Shown: positions 44,809-53,950 of the stretch, piece after piece
How positions within the stretch are numbered: position 1 is the first letter of the stretch
How the letters are laid out: the number at the start of each line of letters is the position of its first letter
DNA from: Granulosicoccus sp045106475
Lineage (GTDB): Bacteria > Pseudomonadota > Gammaproteobacteria > Granulosicoccales > Granulosicoccaceae
NCBI GenBank assembly: GCA_045106475.1
Contig: JBGCEO010000068.1
Coordinates: 1-64,000, forward strand
DNA: 64,000 bases
Direction of reading: 5' to 3'
The notes under the pieces: generated by a model
What the model was told of the DNA's origin: nothing
The model's input: only the letters and a program-made list of their open reading frames with translations
The model's database searches: none
Program-made: the position numbers and the translations under genes

Positions 44809-45489
44809 CTATAACGGCTCTGATCGGCGACACAGTGCTACATGCCGTGCCGATTCTGTGTTCGGTACATCGACTTTCACCAACTGCTGTAGCACAAACG
44901 GCTCAGGTAACGCATCCGGCAACCGCTCTGCCAGGCCCAACATGATCGCCACAAGGCCATTTTTCGCACATAAAGGCTCAGCAATGCGTAAAAAATCTAC
45001 TGGCGCGGTGAACGCTCGGGAGGTTACAAATCTGGCCTGAGCGTTCACATCTTCGATCCGTTTTTGCTCAATCTGTACATTTGCCAAACCCAATTCGAGC
45101 AGGGCTTGCTGCTGAAACCGGGCTTTCTTGCCATTAGATTCTACCGATTTAAACGAGAGTTCCGGGTGTACGATTGCCAGGGGCAACACAGGCAAACCTG
45201 CCCCCGTTCCAATATCCAGCACATCCGTACGATCAGACACATCGGCAGGATTAGTTGCGGCACCGGGTAACCAAGGGCTAAGCACGAGACTATCAAGTAA
45301 ATGGCGGGTCACCATTTCCTGAGGATCGCGCACGGCCGTCAGGTTGTACACACGGTTCCATTTAGCCAGCAGACCAACAAAACCCAACAATTGCCCTCGG
45401 GTACTTTGATCGATGCCGGCCAGACCCATCGCGGCGAGCGCATCCAGACCGCGATCCAGTTGATCTTTAAGTGACTGACTCACGCTCAT
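44809..45489 (-). CDS. rsmG: 16S rRNA (guanine527-N7)-methyltransferase
   Basis: A 226-residue SAM-dependent methyltransferase. WNRVYNLTAVRDPQEMVTRHLLDSL is the family's N-terminal signature, and VLDIGTGAGLPVLPLAIVHP is the SAM-binding loop; FVTSRAFTAPVDFL follows. It modifies G527 of 16S rRNA; loss gives low-level streptomycin resistance in other bacteria. It sits between mnmG and parA, the standard gammaproteobacterial arrangement. Confidence 0.95.
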   Translation of the reverse strand: MSVSQSLKDQLDRGLDALAAMGLAGIDQSTRGQLLGFVGLLAKWNRVYNLTAVRDPQEMVTRHLLDSLVLSPWLPGAATNPADVSDRTDVLDIGTGAGLPVLPLAIVHPELSFKSVESNGKKARFQQQALLELGLANVQIEQKRIEDVNAQARFVTSRAFTAPVDFLRIAEPLCAKNGLVAIMLGLAERLPDALPEPFVLQQLVKVDVPNTESARHVALCRRSEPL

Positions 45490-45519
45490 AGTCTGAAATA
45501 CTGCCTGGCTTAGGTCGAA

Positions 45520-47430
45520 TCAGGCGCTCATCTTGTAGTCATGTTTTTTCAGGTGCACCAGCAACAGCGATATGGCTGCCGGTGTGACGCCTGAAATACG
45601 GGCAGCCTGAGCAATAGTTTCCGGACGGTGTTCGGTGAATTTTTGCTTTACTTCATTTGATAAGCCGGTTACATCAGCATAATCGAGGGAGTCGGGCAGG
45701 CTGATCTCCTGCTGAGTCAGAGTCTTGTCTATATCTGCCTGCTGCCGATCAAGATAGCCTGCATATTTGCCTTGTATCTCTACCTGCTCTACAACCTGAG
45801 CTGGCATGGTTTCATCTGTTGGCAACACAATATCGAGAAGCTGCTGCAACTTGATTTCAGGCATCTTGAGCAATTCAGTCAATCGACGTTCGCGCGCAAA
45901 GCTCATGCCCGTTGCATCTGCCAGGGCTTGAGCCTGTGATGTGTTCGGCCTGATGAACAAGGTATCGATACGATTCTTTAAAGTATCGATGGCATCAGAT
46001 TTGGCACAAAACGCACCCCAGCGATGCTCATCAATCAGCCCCATTTCGCGCCCCTCAGCGGTCAAGCGAAGATCTGCATTGTCCTCGCGCAGTTTCAGCC
46101 TGTATTCAGCTCGACTGGTGAACATGCGATAAGGCTCTCGCGTACCACGGGTAATGAGATCATCGATCAGTACTCCGATGTAGGCTTCATCACGACGCGG
46201 TGTCCAGGGCTCCAGCCCATTGACTTGACGAGCAGCGTTTAAGCCCGCAATCAAGCCTTGGGCTGCAGCTTCTTCGTAACCCGTTGTACCGTTGATCTGC
46301 CCGGCGAAAAACAGGCCACCTACGCTTTTAGTTTCCAGCGATGCACGTAAACCACGAGGGTCAAAATAGTCGTACTCGATCGCATAGCCTGGACGTGTGA
46401 TGTGCGCATCTTCAAATCCACGGATCGATTGAACGTAATCAATTTGAACATCGAAAGGCAAACTGGTTGATATCCCGTTGGGATAGATCTCATGAGTGCT
46501 GAGACCTTCTGGTTCTATAAATATCTGATGCGAATCCTTGTCGGCAAAGCGCACTACCTTGTCTTCAATGGATGGACAATATCTCGGGCCTACGCCCTCT
46601 ATGTCACCTGAAAACAGCGGCGAGCGGTGCAATGCGTTGCGGATGATGTCATGCGTGCGGGCATTGGTTTCTGTGATGTGGCAGTTCACCTGTTGCGGGT
46701 GATCTGCCTCTGTCCCCATATAAGAGAATACTGGTCTAGGTTGATCGCCCGGCTGAGCTTTTAGCGTGCTGTAATTGATGCTTCGCCCGTCTATACGTGG
46801 TGGTGTTCCCGTTTTAAGGCGACCGGTTTCGAACGGCATTTCGCGCAGTTTTTCAGCAAGCGTCGTTGCTGGAGGGTCTCCTGCTCTACCTGCCGACTGA
46901 TTTGCCTCGCCAACATGAATCTTGCCAGCGAGAAAAGTGCCCACCGTTAACACCACAGTCTTGGCGGTGAATCGCACTCCTAGTTGTGTTACTACACCAC
47001 GAACCTCAGCCTCCACGGATCCCGGTGTAGACACGTTACTAAGAATCAGATCATCCACCGCTTGCTGAAACAAAGTGAGATTAGGCTGATTTTCAAGTAT
47101 TGATCGAATGGCGCAACGATATAGCTGACGATCTGCCTGGGCTCGCGTCGCTCTAACAGCAGGGCCCTTTCTCGAATTCAAGGTTCTAAAGTGGATACCT
47201 GCCTGGTCAGCGGCCACGCCCATGGCACCGCCCAGGGCATCGATCTCCTTAACCAGGTGGCCTTTACCTATTCCGCCTATGGCTGGGTTACAGCTCATCT
47301 GGCCCAAGGTATCAATATTGTGAGTCAGTAAAAGCGTACTGGCACCCGTACGCGCAGCTGCCAACGCGGCTTCAGTGCCTGCATGGCCACCACCGACAAC
47401 AATTACATCAAAGACTGTTGGGAACTGCAT
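45520..47430 (-). CDS. mnmG: tRNA uridine 5-carboxymethylaminomethyl modification enzyme MnmG
   Basis: A 636-residue FAD protein (GidA). The N-terminal dinucleotide fold reads VIVVGGGHAGTEAALAAAR. SCNPAIGGIGKGHLVKEIDALGG, GLRASLETKSVGGLFFAGQINGTTGYEEAAAQG and the C-terminal helical domain are family signatures. With MnmE it modifies the wobble uridine of several tRNAs. It heads the mnmG-rsmG-parA-parB cluster. Here it is separated from mnmE by an opposite-strand ABC exporter. Confidence 0.97.
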   Translation of the reverse strand: MQFPTVFDVIVVGGGHAGTEAALAAARTGASTLLLTHNIDTLGQMSCNPAIGGIGKGHLVKEIDALGGAMGVAADQAGIHFRTLNSRKGPAVRATRAQADRQLYRCAIRSILENQPNLTLFQQAVDDLILSNVSTPGSVEAEVRGVVTQLGVRFTAKTVVLTVGTFLAGKIHVGEANQSAGRAGDPPATTLAEKLREMPFETGRLKTGTPPRIDGRSINYSTLKAQPGDQPRPVFSYMGTEADHPQQVNCHITETNARTHDIIRNALHRSPLFSGDIEGVGPRYCPSIEDKVVRFADKDSHQIFIEPEGLSTHEIYPNGISTSLPFDVQIDYVQSIRGFEDAHITRPGYAIEYDYFDPRGLRASLETKSVGGLFFAGQINGTTGYEEAAAQGLIAGLNAARQVNGLEPWTPRRDEAYIGVLIDDLITRGTREPYRMFTSRAEYRLKLREDNADLRLTAEGREMGLIDEHRWGAFCAKSDAIDTLKNRIDTLFIRPNTSQAQALADATGMSFARERRLTELLKMPEIKLQQLLDIVLPTDETMPAQVVEQVEIQGKYAGYLDRQQADIDKTLTQQEISLPDSLDYADVTGLSNEVKQKFTEHRPETIAQAARISGVTPAAISLLLVHLKKHDYKMSA

Positions 47431-47797
47431 GTTCTGCGCTCACACACTACTGACCCACCAGTATAAGGGCGTTGACAGGTTTTTTCAGTGCCGTGTATCC
47501 GATATAAGAGATTTCGGAGTGAGGCCTTCTTATCGCCGAATCCTAGCGCTAACAAGGCATTACATGAGAGGTGCCTTGCGAAACTCGCGGGACAGACAAA
47601 CCTTCGCCGCACTTATGTTAATAAGCCGTATTCGTTAAATATCGATCTATGAAAACGATGATGAAAACAGTCACGCGTGACCCGCAGCGCTAAGAGACCG
47701 TTAAAAGCTACATTCAAAGCCACTATGCTTTGAAGAGCACGGAAAAGAGCGTGTAGCAACTGCCCCGCCGATAGCAAAAAATCACGCATAATATGGC
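47431..47797. other. Gene-free stretch between mnmG and the ABC exporter gene
   Basis: This 367-base gap lies between two divergent genes and must hold both promoters. I see no RNA gene, repeat or clear operator in it; the short open frames it contains have no recognisable features. Confidence 0.5.
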
Positions 47798-49594
47798 ATG
47801 ACCCATTCTGCCAGTGATCTGCCTGCCTGGAAAACCCTGGCGCGGCTTTTGCCATTTTTAGCTCCTTATCGCAGCCGGGTATGGTTAGCAGGCGGTGCGC
47901 TGCTTATAGCTGCCGCCGCTACACTGGCTATACCGATGGCGTTTCGGCTGTTAATTGATCAGGGTTTCACTGTTCCTGACATTACAAACTCCAGCAACGG
48001 TAGTTCGCATGTCAATGGGGTATTTCTGTCATTGTTCGCAGTAGCATTGGTGCTGGCTACCGCCACTGCGGTTCGCTTTTACTGCGTCTCCTGGCTCGGT
48101 GACCGAATAACAGCTGACCTTAGAAAAGCAGTATTTACTCGAGTGCTTCATCAAGACCCCGAGTTTTTTGAAACATTAAGAACCGGCGAGGTTCAATCTC
48201 GCTTGTCCAGTGATACCACACTGATCCAATCATTAATTGGCTCAAGCATCTCACTTGGCTTGCGAAACTCACTACTGTTTATGGGCGCACTTGCCATGAT
48301 GATCTGGTCAAGCCCACCCTTGGCCAGTATTATCGTCGGCTTGCTAATTGTTGTTGTTGTACCAATCCTTGTTATTGGTAGACGGGTGCGCAAGCTCTCC
48401 AGGGACAGCCAGGACAAGTTAGCTGATACCGGTGCACTGGCAAATGAAACCCTCAATGCCATGCAAACTGTACAAAGCTATGTTCGGGAAAACATGGAGT
48501 CGCAACGCTATGCTGTTGCAGCTGATAACGCGTTTGATACGGCCATCAAGCGCAACCGCAATCGAGCCTTTCTAACAGCTATTGCCATAACTCTGGTTTT
48601 TGCATCGATCGTTTTTGTGCTTTGGCTGGGCGCGCAAGCTGTTATTGATGGCCGGATGTCTGCCGGGCTGTTAACCCAGTTCATTTTATACGCTGCGCTA
48701 GTCGGGGGCTCTACTGGCGCACTGGCGGAGGTTTTAGGTGATGTACAACGAGCAGCTGGCGCTACTGAACGATTACTGGAATTACTGGATGCAAAAGCTG
48801 TTATTGAATCCGGCACTCTAGAGCGCCCAACTAGTTCCTCTGAAAATGGTGCCGCTGTTGTATTTACTGATATCCGCTTCAGCTATCCTAGCCGAACAGA
48901 AGAACTAGCACTGGATCGGCTAAGCTTTTCTCTGAATCCAGGTGAGACTGTTGCATTAGTAGGCCCGTCCGGTGCGGGTAAGACAACGGTACTGCAACTG
49001 TTGTTAAGATTTTATGATGCTCAATCGGGCACCATTACTCTCGATGGCACACCCATCAATCAGCTAACCTTGTCAGGTCTAAGAAAAGCTATTGGATTTG
49101 TTTCGCAAGAGAGCGTCGTATTCTCTGATGATGTGTCAGCCAATATACGCTACGGTGATCTAAACGCTACAGATGAACACATCAGAAAAGCTGCAGAAGA
49201 TGCGCAAGCCCTTGGTTTTATAGAGCGCTTACCTGAGGGGTTCCAAACCTATCTCGGTGAAAAAGGTGTTCGTCTTTCCGGCGGTCAACGTCAACGCCTT
49301 TCTATTGCCAGAGCGTTGCTAAAAAACCCACCATTGTTATTGCTTGACGAGGCGACCAGTGCGCTTGATGCTGAGAGCGAACGCAAGGTGCAGCTGGCGC
49401 TTGATCAGGCTATGAGCGGCAGAACCACACTTGTTATCGCCCATAGACTCGCCACCATCATTAACGCTGATAACATTCTGGTGTTAGATGAAGGTCGTGT
49501 AGTAGAAAGCGGTAACCACCAACAACTCATAAACAAGCAAGGTCTCTATGCGCGGTTAGCCGCTATGCAATTTGGTATAGACGACTCAGCTTAA
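47798..49594 (+). CDS. MsbA/LmrA-type ABC exporter half-transporter
   Basis: A 598-residue fused membrane and ATPase protein. About six helices lie in residues 1-320 (PYRSRVWLAGGALLIAAAATLAIP; GLRNSLLFMGALAMMIWSS), and the ATPase domain has Walker A VGPSGAGKTTVLQLLLRF, signature VRLSGGQRQRLSIARALL and Walker B LLLLDEATSALDAES. It dimerises to export lipids or hydrophobic compounds. It faces away from mnmG and towards mnmE, interrupting the usual mnmE/mnmG neighbourhood. Fitting families are many, so I give no symbol. Confidence 0.9.
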   Translation: MTHSASDLPAWKTLARLLPFLAPYRSRVWLAGGALLIAAAATLAIPMAFRLLIDQGFTVPDITNSSNGSSHVNGVFLSLFAVALVLATATAVRFYCVSWLGDRITADLRKAVFTRVLHQDPEFFETLRTGEVQSRLSSDTTLIQSLIGSSISLGLRNSLLFMGALAMMIWSSPPLASIIVGLLIVVVVPILVIGRRVRKLSRDSQDKLADTGALANETLNAMQTVQSYVRENMESQRYAVAADNAFDTAIKRNRNRAFLTAIAITLVFASIVFVLWLGAQAVIDGRMSAGLLTQFILYAALVGGSTGALAEVLGDVQRAAGATERLLELLDAKAVIESGTLERPTSSSENGAAVVFTDIRFSYPSRTEELALDRLSFSLNPGETVALVGPSGAGKTTVLQLLLRFYDAQSGTITLDGTPINQLTLSGLRKAIGFVSQESVVFSDDVSANIRYGDLNATDEHIRKAAEDAQALGFIERLPEGFQTYLGEKGVRLSGGQRQRLSIARALLKNPPLLLLDEATSALDAESERKVQLALDQAMSGRTTLVIAHRLATIINADNILVLDEGRVVESGNHQQLINKQGLYARLAAMQFGIDDSA

Positions 49595-49652
49595 GGTACT
49601 TGCCTTGTGATCATACCCCACAAAAAACAGGCCCAAAGGCACTGGCCTTAGA

Positions 49653-51011
49653 CTATTTACCAATACAGAAATCAGAAAATATTCTACCCAAAAGATCTTC
49701 TGAATCAAATCGTCCGGTGACTTCATCCAGCGACTTTTGCGCCAAACGAAGCTCCTCTGCAGCCAACTCCGGCATGGTGTTATCGCGCAATCGCTGCAGT
49801 GCACCGTCTGTTGCTTTTCTTGCATTATTCAAAGCAGTCAGATGACGTCTTCTGGCACTATAAACACCTTCGATTGCGCTGTTGTGACCAGCGAGTGTAA
49901 GCAGATGTTTTCGCAATTGATCAATACCTGAGTGTGTTTTGGCAGACAGGACAATATCGGCTGAATAGAGCCCACTGAGCTTTAGCAACTCTGCCTGTGA
50001 AACCAAATCACTTTTGTTAACAACGATGGTTTGACCGATCGACTCAGGTAATACTACTGCAGGTAAAGCTGGTTGACTTGCATCAACAATAATCAATATA
50101 TGATCAGCTGATTGCATTGCTAGTTGCGCACGTCGTATACCTTCTTGCTCGACAAAGTCTGTTGTATCGCGAAGACCTGCTGTATCCACAATATGTATCG
50201 GCACGCCCTCTATCGCTATTTCCTGTCGCAAAATATCACGTGTGGTTCCTTCTATATCCGTGACGATTGCCGTGTCATCTCCTGACAGAGCATTGAGTAG
50301 ACTGGACTTTCCAGCATTGGTCACGCCAGCGATGACGATAGTCAATCCATCACGCAAACGTTGCCCTTGCTGCGCACGTGCCAGAAGAGAATCGAAATCT
50401 GTTAGTAGTTCACTGCAACGTTCCTGCAATGCTCCATCTGCTAGAAAGTCGATATCTTCTTCACTAAAATCCAGTGCTGCCTCCAGCCAAACACGAAGCG
50501 CTATCAATTCTTCCTGGATACGAGCAACGTGTGCTGAAAATTCTCCGCTCATGGAGCGTAACGCCGCTCGAACAGCACTTTCGCTGCTGCTATCAATCAA
50601 GTCGCTGATGGCTTCAGCTTGTGCCAGATCGAGTTTGTCATTCAAGAATGCACGTTCAGAAAACTCTCCCGCGCGAGCAGGTCTAGCGCCTAGTGCCAGA
50701 ACCTGTTGCAACACCATATCGAGAACGACCGACCCACCGTGGCCTTGAAGTTCCAATACCGGCTCACCTGTAAACGAATGCGGCGCATCGTAGCGAATAG
50801 CGATACCGACATCGATTGTCTGTGCATGTTCGTCTTTAAAAGGCAGATAGTGCGCGTACCTTGGATTTAGATCCTGGCCGGTTATAGCCTTGGCTATATC
50901 GGGTACCAGTGCACCACTGACTCTGACTATACCTATGCCGGCCCGCCCTGCTCCGCTGGCAACAGCTGCAATAGTATCGCCAGTGTTTGTCATTCGCTTA
51001 TTCGATATCAA
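49653..51011 (-). CDS. mnmE: tRNA modification GTPase MnmE
   Basis: A 452-residue GTPase (TrmE). The N-terminal tetrahydrofolate-binding domain has TIAAVASGAGRAGIGIVRVSG; the G domain sits in a helical domain with G1 AGVTNAGKSSLLNAL, DTAGLRDTTD and NKSD; the C-terminus ends in the invariant CIGK. With MnmG it adds the carboxymethylaminomethyl group to wobble U34. It is convergent with the ABC exporter gene (58 bases) and lies 44 bases after yidC on the same strand. Confidence 0.97.
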   Translation of the reverse strand: MISNKRMTNTGDTIAAVASGAGRAGIGIVRVSGALVPDIAKAITGQDLNPRYAHYLPFKDEHAQTIDVGIAIRYDAPHSFTGEPVLELQGHGGSVVLDMVLQQVLALGARPARAGEFSERAFLNDKLDLAQAEAISDLIDSSSESAVRAALRSMSGEFSAHVARIQEELIALRVWLEAALDFSEEDIDFLADGALQERCSELLTDFDSLLARAQQGQRLRDGLTIVIAGVTNAGKSSLLNALSGDDTAIVTDIEGTTRDILRQEIAIEGVPIHIVDTAGLRDTTDFVEQEGIRRAQLAMQSADHILIIVDASQPALPAVVLPESIGQTIVVNKSDLVSQAELLKLSGLYSADIVLSAKTHSGIDQLRKHLLTLAGHNSAIEGVYSARRRHLTALNNARKATDGALQRLRDNTMPELAAEELRLAQKSLDEVTGRFDSEDLLGRIFSDFCIGK

Positions 51012-51055
51012 AAACTATGCGTTCACCCACCGCAGAATGCAAAGTGGGCAGCGCG

Positions 51056-52738
51056 CTAGTTCTTGTTACTTTTATCGGCCAGGACATGCCGCGTTATGTA
51101 GTACTGCTGTGCTATGGATAGACTGTTATTGACCACCCAGTACAACACCAAACCAGCAGGGAAAAATGCAAAGAAAACACCGAATATGAGCGGTAGAAAC
51201 TGAAAAACCTTAGCTTGTATTGGATCAACTGGAGCAGGATTAAGCTTTTGTTGAAAGTACATGGTGGCTGCCATGATTACCGGCAGAATAAAGAAAGGAT
51301 CTCTAATAGACAGATCCTTTATCCACAACATGAATGGAGCCTGACGAAGTTCAACACTTTCCAGCAGCGTCCAGTACAAGGCGATAAACACAGGGATCTG
51401 AACAATCATCGGCAAACACCCGCCTAAGGGATTTACCTTTTCCTTTTTATACATCTCCATGGTTGCTTGACCCATTTTTGCTCTGTCATCACCGTAACGT
51501 TCTTTAAGCGATGCTAGTTTGGGCTGCAGCATTTTCATCTTAGCCATTGAGCGATAGCTGGCCTCAGATAGTTTATAAAATACGGCTTTTATAATGAAGG
51601 TGGTAAAGATGATTGCCCAACCCCAATTGCCGACAAAGCCATGAATGGTTTTGAGTATCCAGAATAGTGGCTGTGCAATGATGGTCAGCCAGCCAAAGTC
51701 CACAGTCAGTTCAAGATGCTCAGCCACTGCCGAGAGATTGTCTTGTATTTTGGGCCCTACATACATGGTGCTGCTGAATGAGCCCTGTCCGGCAGGAGGA
51801 ATGGACTGCGCTGAGGAAACCATGCCTATGAGATATCTGTTCTCTGCAGGCAAGTAGCGACTGTATGCCGTATTCTGCTCTCCATCTGTCGGTACCCAGG
51901 CGGCCGCAAAATAGTGCTGAATCATGGCTACCCATCCATCGGTGGCTGACACATTCAGATCTTCGTCTTCCATGTCACCAAATGAGACTTTGGTGTATCG
52001 GTCTTCCTGGTTACTGACAACACCGCCTATGTATGTGTTGAGAAATTGCTGCTTTTCGTCCTTTGTACCCGGCTTACGCTTTAACTGTCGATACTGGTTG
52101 GCCGTCCACTCCTCACCTGAACCATTTTCGATGAGATAGTCGACAGTCACAACATAACTGCCTCTAGTAAACGTTAGAGTTTTGGTGACCTTGACTCCTG
52201 AGTCAGAGGTCCATTCGAACGGGATAGCCAGGGTATCTTGACCATCTGCCATGAAATAGCTGTCAGAGTTGGTAGTCATCAACTCCCTATGGGTGGGGGC
52301 TGCCACATTAGCGCGGGATTGTAATCCTGATTCGGCCACGAGATAGTGCAAGGGATCATCGCTCATCATCAGAAACGGTGTGTCCGGCTGCTCTATCGAG
52401 ACTGAATAGTCCAGTAGCTGTACGCCTGTTACGGTGGCGCCTTGTGTGCTGATTCTTACGTCAATTACGTCAGTCGTAACCGAGACGTTTGATGCATTAG
52501 CATCACCCTGGATCTGGGCAGGTGCACTGGGTGAAACACTTCCGACTGTTGCATTGGGCAGGTCTGCTGCGCTGGGAGCATCAGCCAGTGTAGTGGCGGT
52601 ACCTGCTGCGCTACCAGGTGTTGCAGTGCCTGTTTGAGCGATCGGCGCTGGTGCGTGGTAGTCCATCATCCATGTCTGATAGATGATGAGACTTAAAAAA
52701 CCGAATGCGAGGTACAACAGCAGTCGTTGGGTTTCCAT
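51056..52738 (-). CDS. yidC: Membrane protein insertase YidC
   Basis: A 560-residue inner-membrane insertase: an N-terminal helix (LLLYLAFGFLSLIIYQTW), a large periplasmic domain after an Ala/Pro/Thr-rich linker, and the conserved C-terminal five-helix core (PLGGCLPMIVQIPVFIALYW; FQFLPLIFGVFFAFFPAGLVLYW). It inserts small membrane proteins, including the c subunit encoded in the nearby atp operon. Its ATG overlaps the yidD stop by one base. Confidence 0.97.
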   Translation of the reverse strand: METQRLLLYLAFGFLSLIIYQTWMMDYHAPAPIAQTGTATPGSAAGTATTLADAPSAADLPNATVGSVSPSAPAQIQGDANASNVSVTTDVIDVRISTQGATVTGVQLLDYSVSIEQPDTPFLMMSDDPLHYLVAESGLQSRANVAAPTHRELMTTNSDSYFMADGQDTLAIPFEWTSDSGVKVTKTLTFTRGSYVVTVDYLIENGSGEEWTANQYRQLKRKPGTKDEKQQFLNTYIGGVVSNQEDRYTKVSFGDMEDEDLNVSATDGWVAMIQHYFAAAWVPTDGEQNTAYSRYLPAENRYLIGMVSSAQSIPPAGQGSFSSTMYVGPKIQDNLSAVAEHLELTVDFGWLTIIAQPLFWILKTIHGFVGNWGWAIIFTTFIIKAVFYKLSEASYRSMAKMKMLQPKLASLKERYGDDRAKMGQATMEMYKKEKVNPLGGCLPMIVQIPVFIALYWTLLESVELRQAPFMLWIKDLSIRDPFFILPVIMAATMYFQQKLNPAPVDPIQAKVFQFLPLIFGVFFAFFPAGLVLYWVVNNSLSIAQQYYITRHVLADKSNKN

Positions 52739-53028
52739 TACTGATTAGATTGTTCAAGAGTGGGGTTTGAACCATTTGTCTCGTCATTCTGCTCACTTGT
52801 TTTCAAGTGTTCAGTTTGTTGACTCGTCTTTTGCGGCACAGGATCAAAACCACCAGGGTGAAAAGGATGACATCGACATACGCGTTTGGCAGCCAACCAG
52901 CCACCCCGCGCAGTTCCGTACGTTTCTATTGCTTCGGCCGCATACTCTGAACAGCTGGGTACAAACCGGCACCGCGGTGGCAATAATGGACTAATCCATC
53001 GACGGTAGAAAGCGATTAACCGAAGCAT
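52738..53028 (-). CDS. yidD: Membrane protein insertion efficiency factor YidD
   Basis: A 96-residue protein of the YidD (DUF37) family: FYRRWISPLLPPRCRFVPSCSEYAAEAIETYG and then RVCRCHPFHPGGFDPVP hold the conserved cysteines and the HPGG motif. After residue 70 a polar tail (Thr, Glu, Asn, Gln rich) is longer than in E. coli. It sits between rnpA and yidC as in nearly all Proteobacteria. Confidence 0.95.
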   Translation of the reverse strand: MLRLIAFYRRWISPLLPPRCRFVPSCSEYAAEAIETYGTARGGWLAAKRVCRCHPFHPGGFDPVPQKTSQQTEHLKTSEQNDETNGSNPTLEQSNQ

Positions 53029-53060
53029 GCCGACATTATCGCCTGTTTTGGCACCCAGTG

Positions 53061-53507
53061 TTAAATTGCGGTGCTTTTTTGTATCTTACCCAGCAATCTG
53101 TCGAACGCCCGACGCAAACTGACTGCATCAGCCGATGCCGCTGCGTCCCGGTTCATGACAACTAACTCGGTACCGTACAAACTCGACTGTTGCAACCGAA
53201 AAGCTTCTCTGGCAATGCGCTTTAGCTTGTTTCGATCGACGGCTCGTTTGGCCCTTTTCTTGGCTACAGCCAATCCGAGACGGGCTGCAGAACCAGGTAC
53301 ACGACGAACGAGCACCGTCCAATATTTGTCACCAAATCGCTGGTTTTGCTTGAAGACTGAGTTGTAGTCGGCAGCAGATAACAATCGGGCTTCCCGAGGA
53401 AAGCCTAGAGGCTCGACGTTCTGACTATTTGCAGCAGCTGAACCTGGTTTCTCAGAAGATTGATCAGAGTCGCCAGTACAGGGGTTTGGCAATACAGCCA
53501 GACTCAA
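53061..53507 (-). CDS. rnpA: Ribonuclease P protein component
   Basis: An RNase P protein with the hallmark RNA-binding segment AKKRAKRAVDRNKLKRIAREAFR and the FKQNQRFGDKYWTVLV strand. The frame starts at a TTG (53507) that shares TTGA with the rpmH stop codon, so translation is likely coupled. From that start the protein has 148 residues, with an unusual ~35-residue N-terminal extension (Pro, Ser and Asn rich) before the FPREARLLSAADY motif where most family members begin. No ATG, GTG or TTG codon that I can identify sits close to that motif. It processes the 5' ends of tRNAs together with the RNase P RNA. Confidence 0.94.
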   Translation of the reverse strand: MSLAVLPNPCTGDSDQSSEKPGSAAANSQNVEPLGFPREARLLSAADYNSVFKQNQRFGDKYWTVLVRRVPGSAARLGLAVAKKRAKRAVDRNKLKRIAREAFRLQQSSLYGTELVVMNRDAAASADAVSLRRAFDRLLGKIQKSTAI

Positions 53508-53638
53508 GCGCTCAGGCGCGCCCTGCCCTTTCTACGTCTAGCAGCCAACACAGCCCTACCCCCGCGAGTCGCCTTGCGAGCGCGAAATCCGTGGGTGCGA
53601 GCACGTTTGATTTTGCTCGGTTGATACGTTCTTTTCAT
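53504..53638 (-). CDS. rpmH: 50S ribosomal protein L34
   Basis: A 44-codon gene. Reading the minus strand from the ATG at 53638 gives MKRTYQPSKIKRARTHGFR and then a basic stretch ending RLSA, the full and unmistakable L34 sequence. Its stop (TGA, 53506-53504) overlaps the rnpA TTG start. A good promoter lies about 55 bases upstream. The rpmH-rnpA-yidD-yidC order is the standard cluster beside the origin. Confidence 0.98.
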   Translation of the reverse strand: MKRTYQPSKIKRARTHGFRARKATRGGRAVLAARRRKGRARLSA

Positions 53639-53950
53639 GTCGGCTGTACTCAATAGCAGCGCTGAGGCTGCACGTGTCGTTAACGAACCCCCAATAGTAT
53701 GTTGAATGGATCAGAAGGTCAAGCAAAGAACAGCAATTTTCCTGCACATGATCTATCTGGAAACCCTGGCCCTGTTATCCCGGGCCAACCTGCTTACGTT
53801 AGTTATTGTTTTCAAAAGAGAGACCAAATTACCTTCGTTATTCATTGAAACCGAGCTGCTTATTCGCGTAAAGTTCTTATCCCCCGCCGGCGTAGTGGTG
53901 ATTAAGTTGAATCACCGATACAAGCCTTTTTCGCTTTGGAGATACTGCAG
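53639..53950. other. rpmH-dnaA divergent intergenic region
   Basis: About 310 bases between the divergent rpmH and dnaA starts. It holds the rpmH promoter and presumably the dnaA promoter. I looked for perfect DnaA boxes (TTATCCACA) and found none, only weak look-alikes such as GTTATCCCG and CTTATCCCC. In Pseudomonas this gap is the origin; here the boxes are on the other side of dnaA. Confidence 0.6.
53694..53722 (-). promoter_or_regulatory. Sigma-70-type promoter of rpmH-rnpA
   Basis: On the minus strand TTGACC (53722-53717), a 17-base spacer and TACTAT (53699-53694) match the -35 and -10 consensus at 5 of 6 and 4 of 6 positions. The -10 box lies 55 bases upstream of the rpmH start codon. 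Confidence 0.6.

Noticed and set aside
53639..53950. oriC in the rpmH-dnaA gap
   Set aside because: No perfect DnaA boxes are present; only GTTATCCCG- and CTTATCCCC-like sequences were seen.
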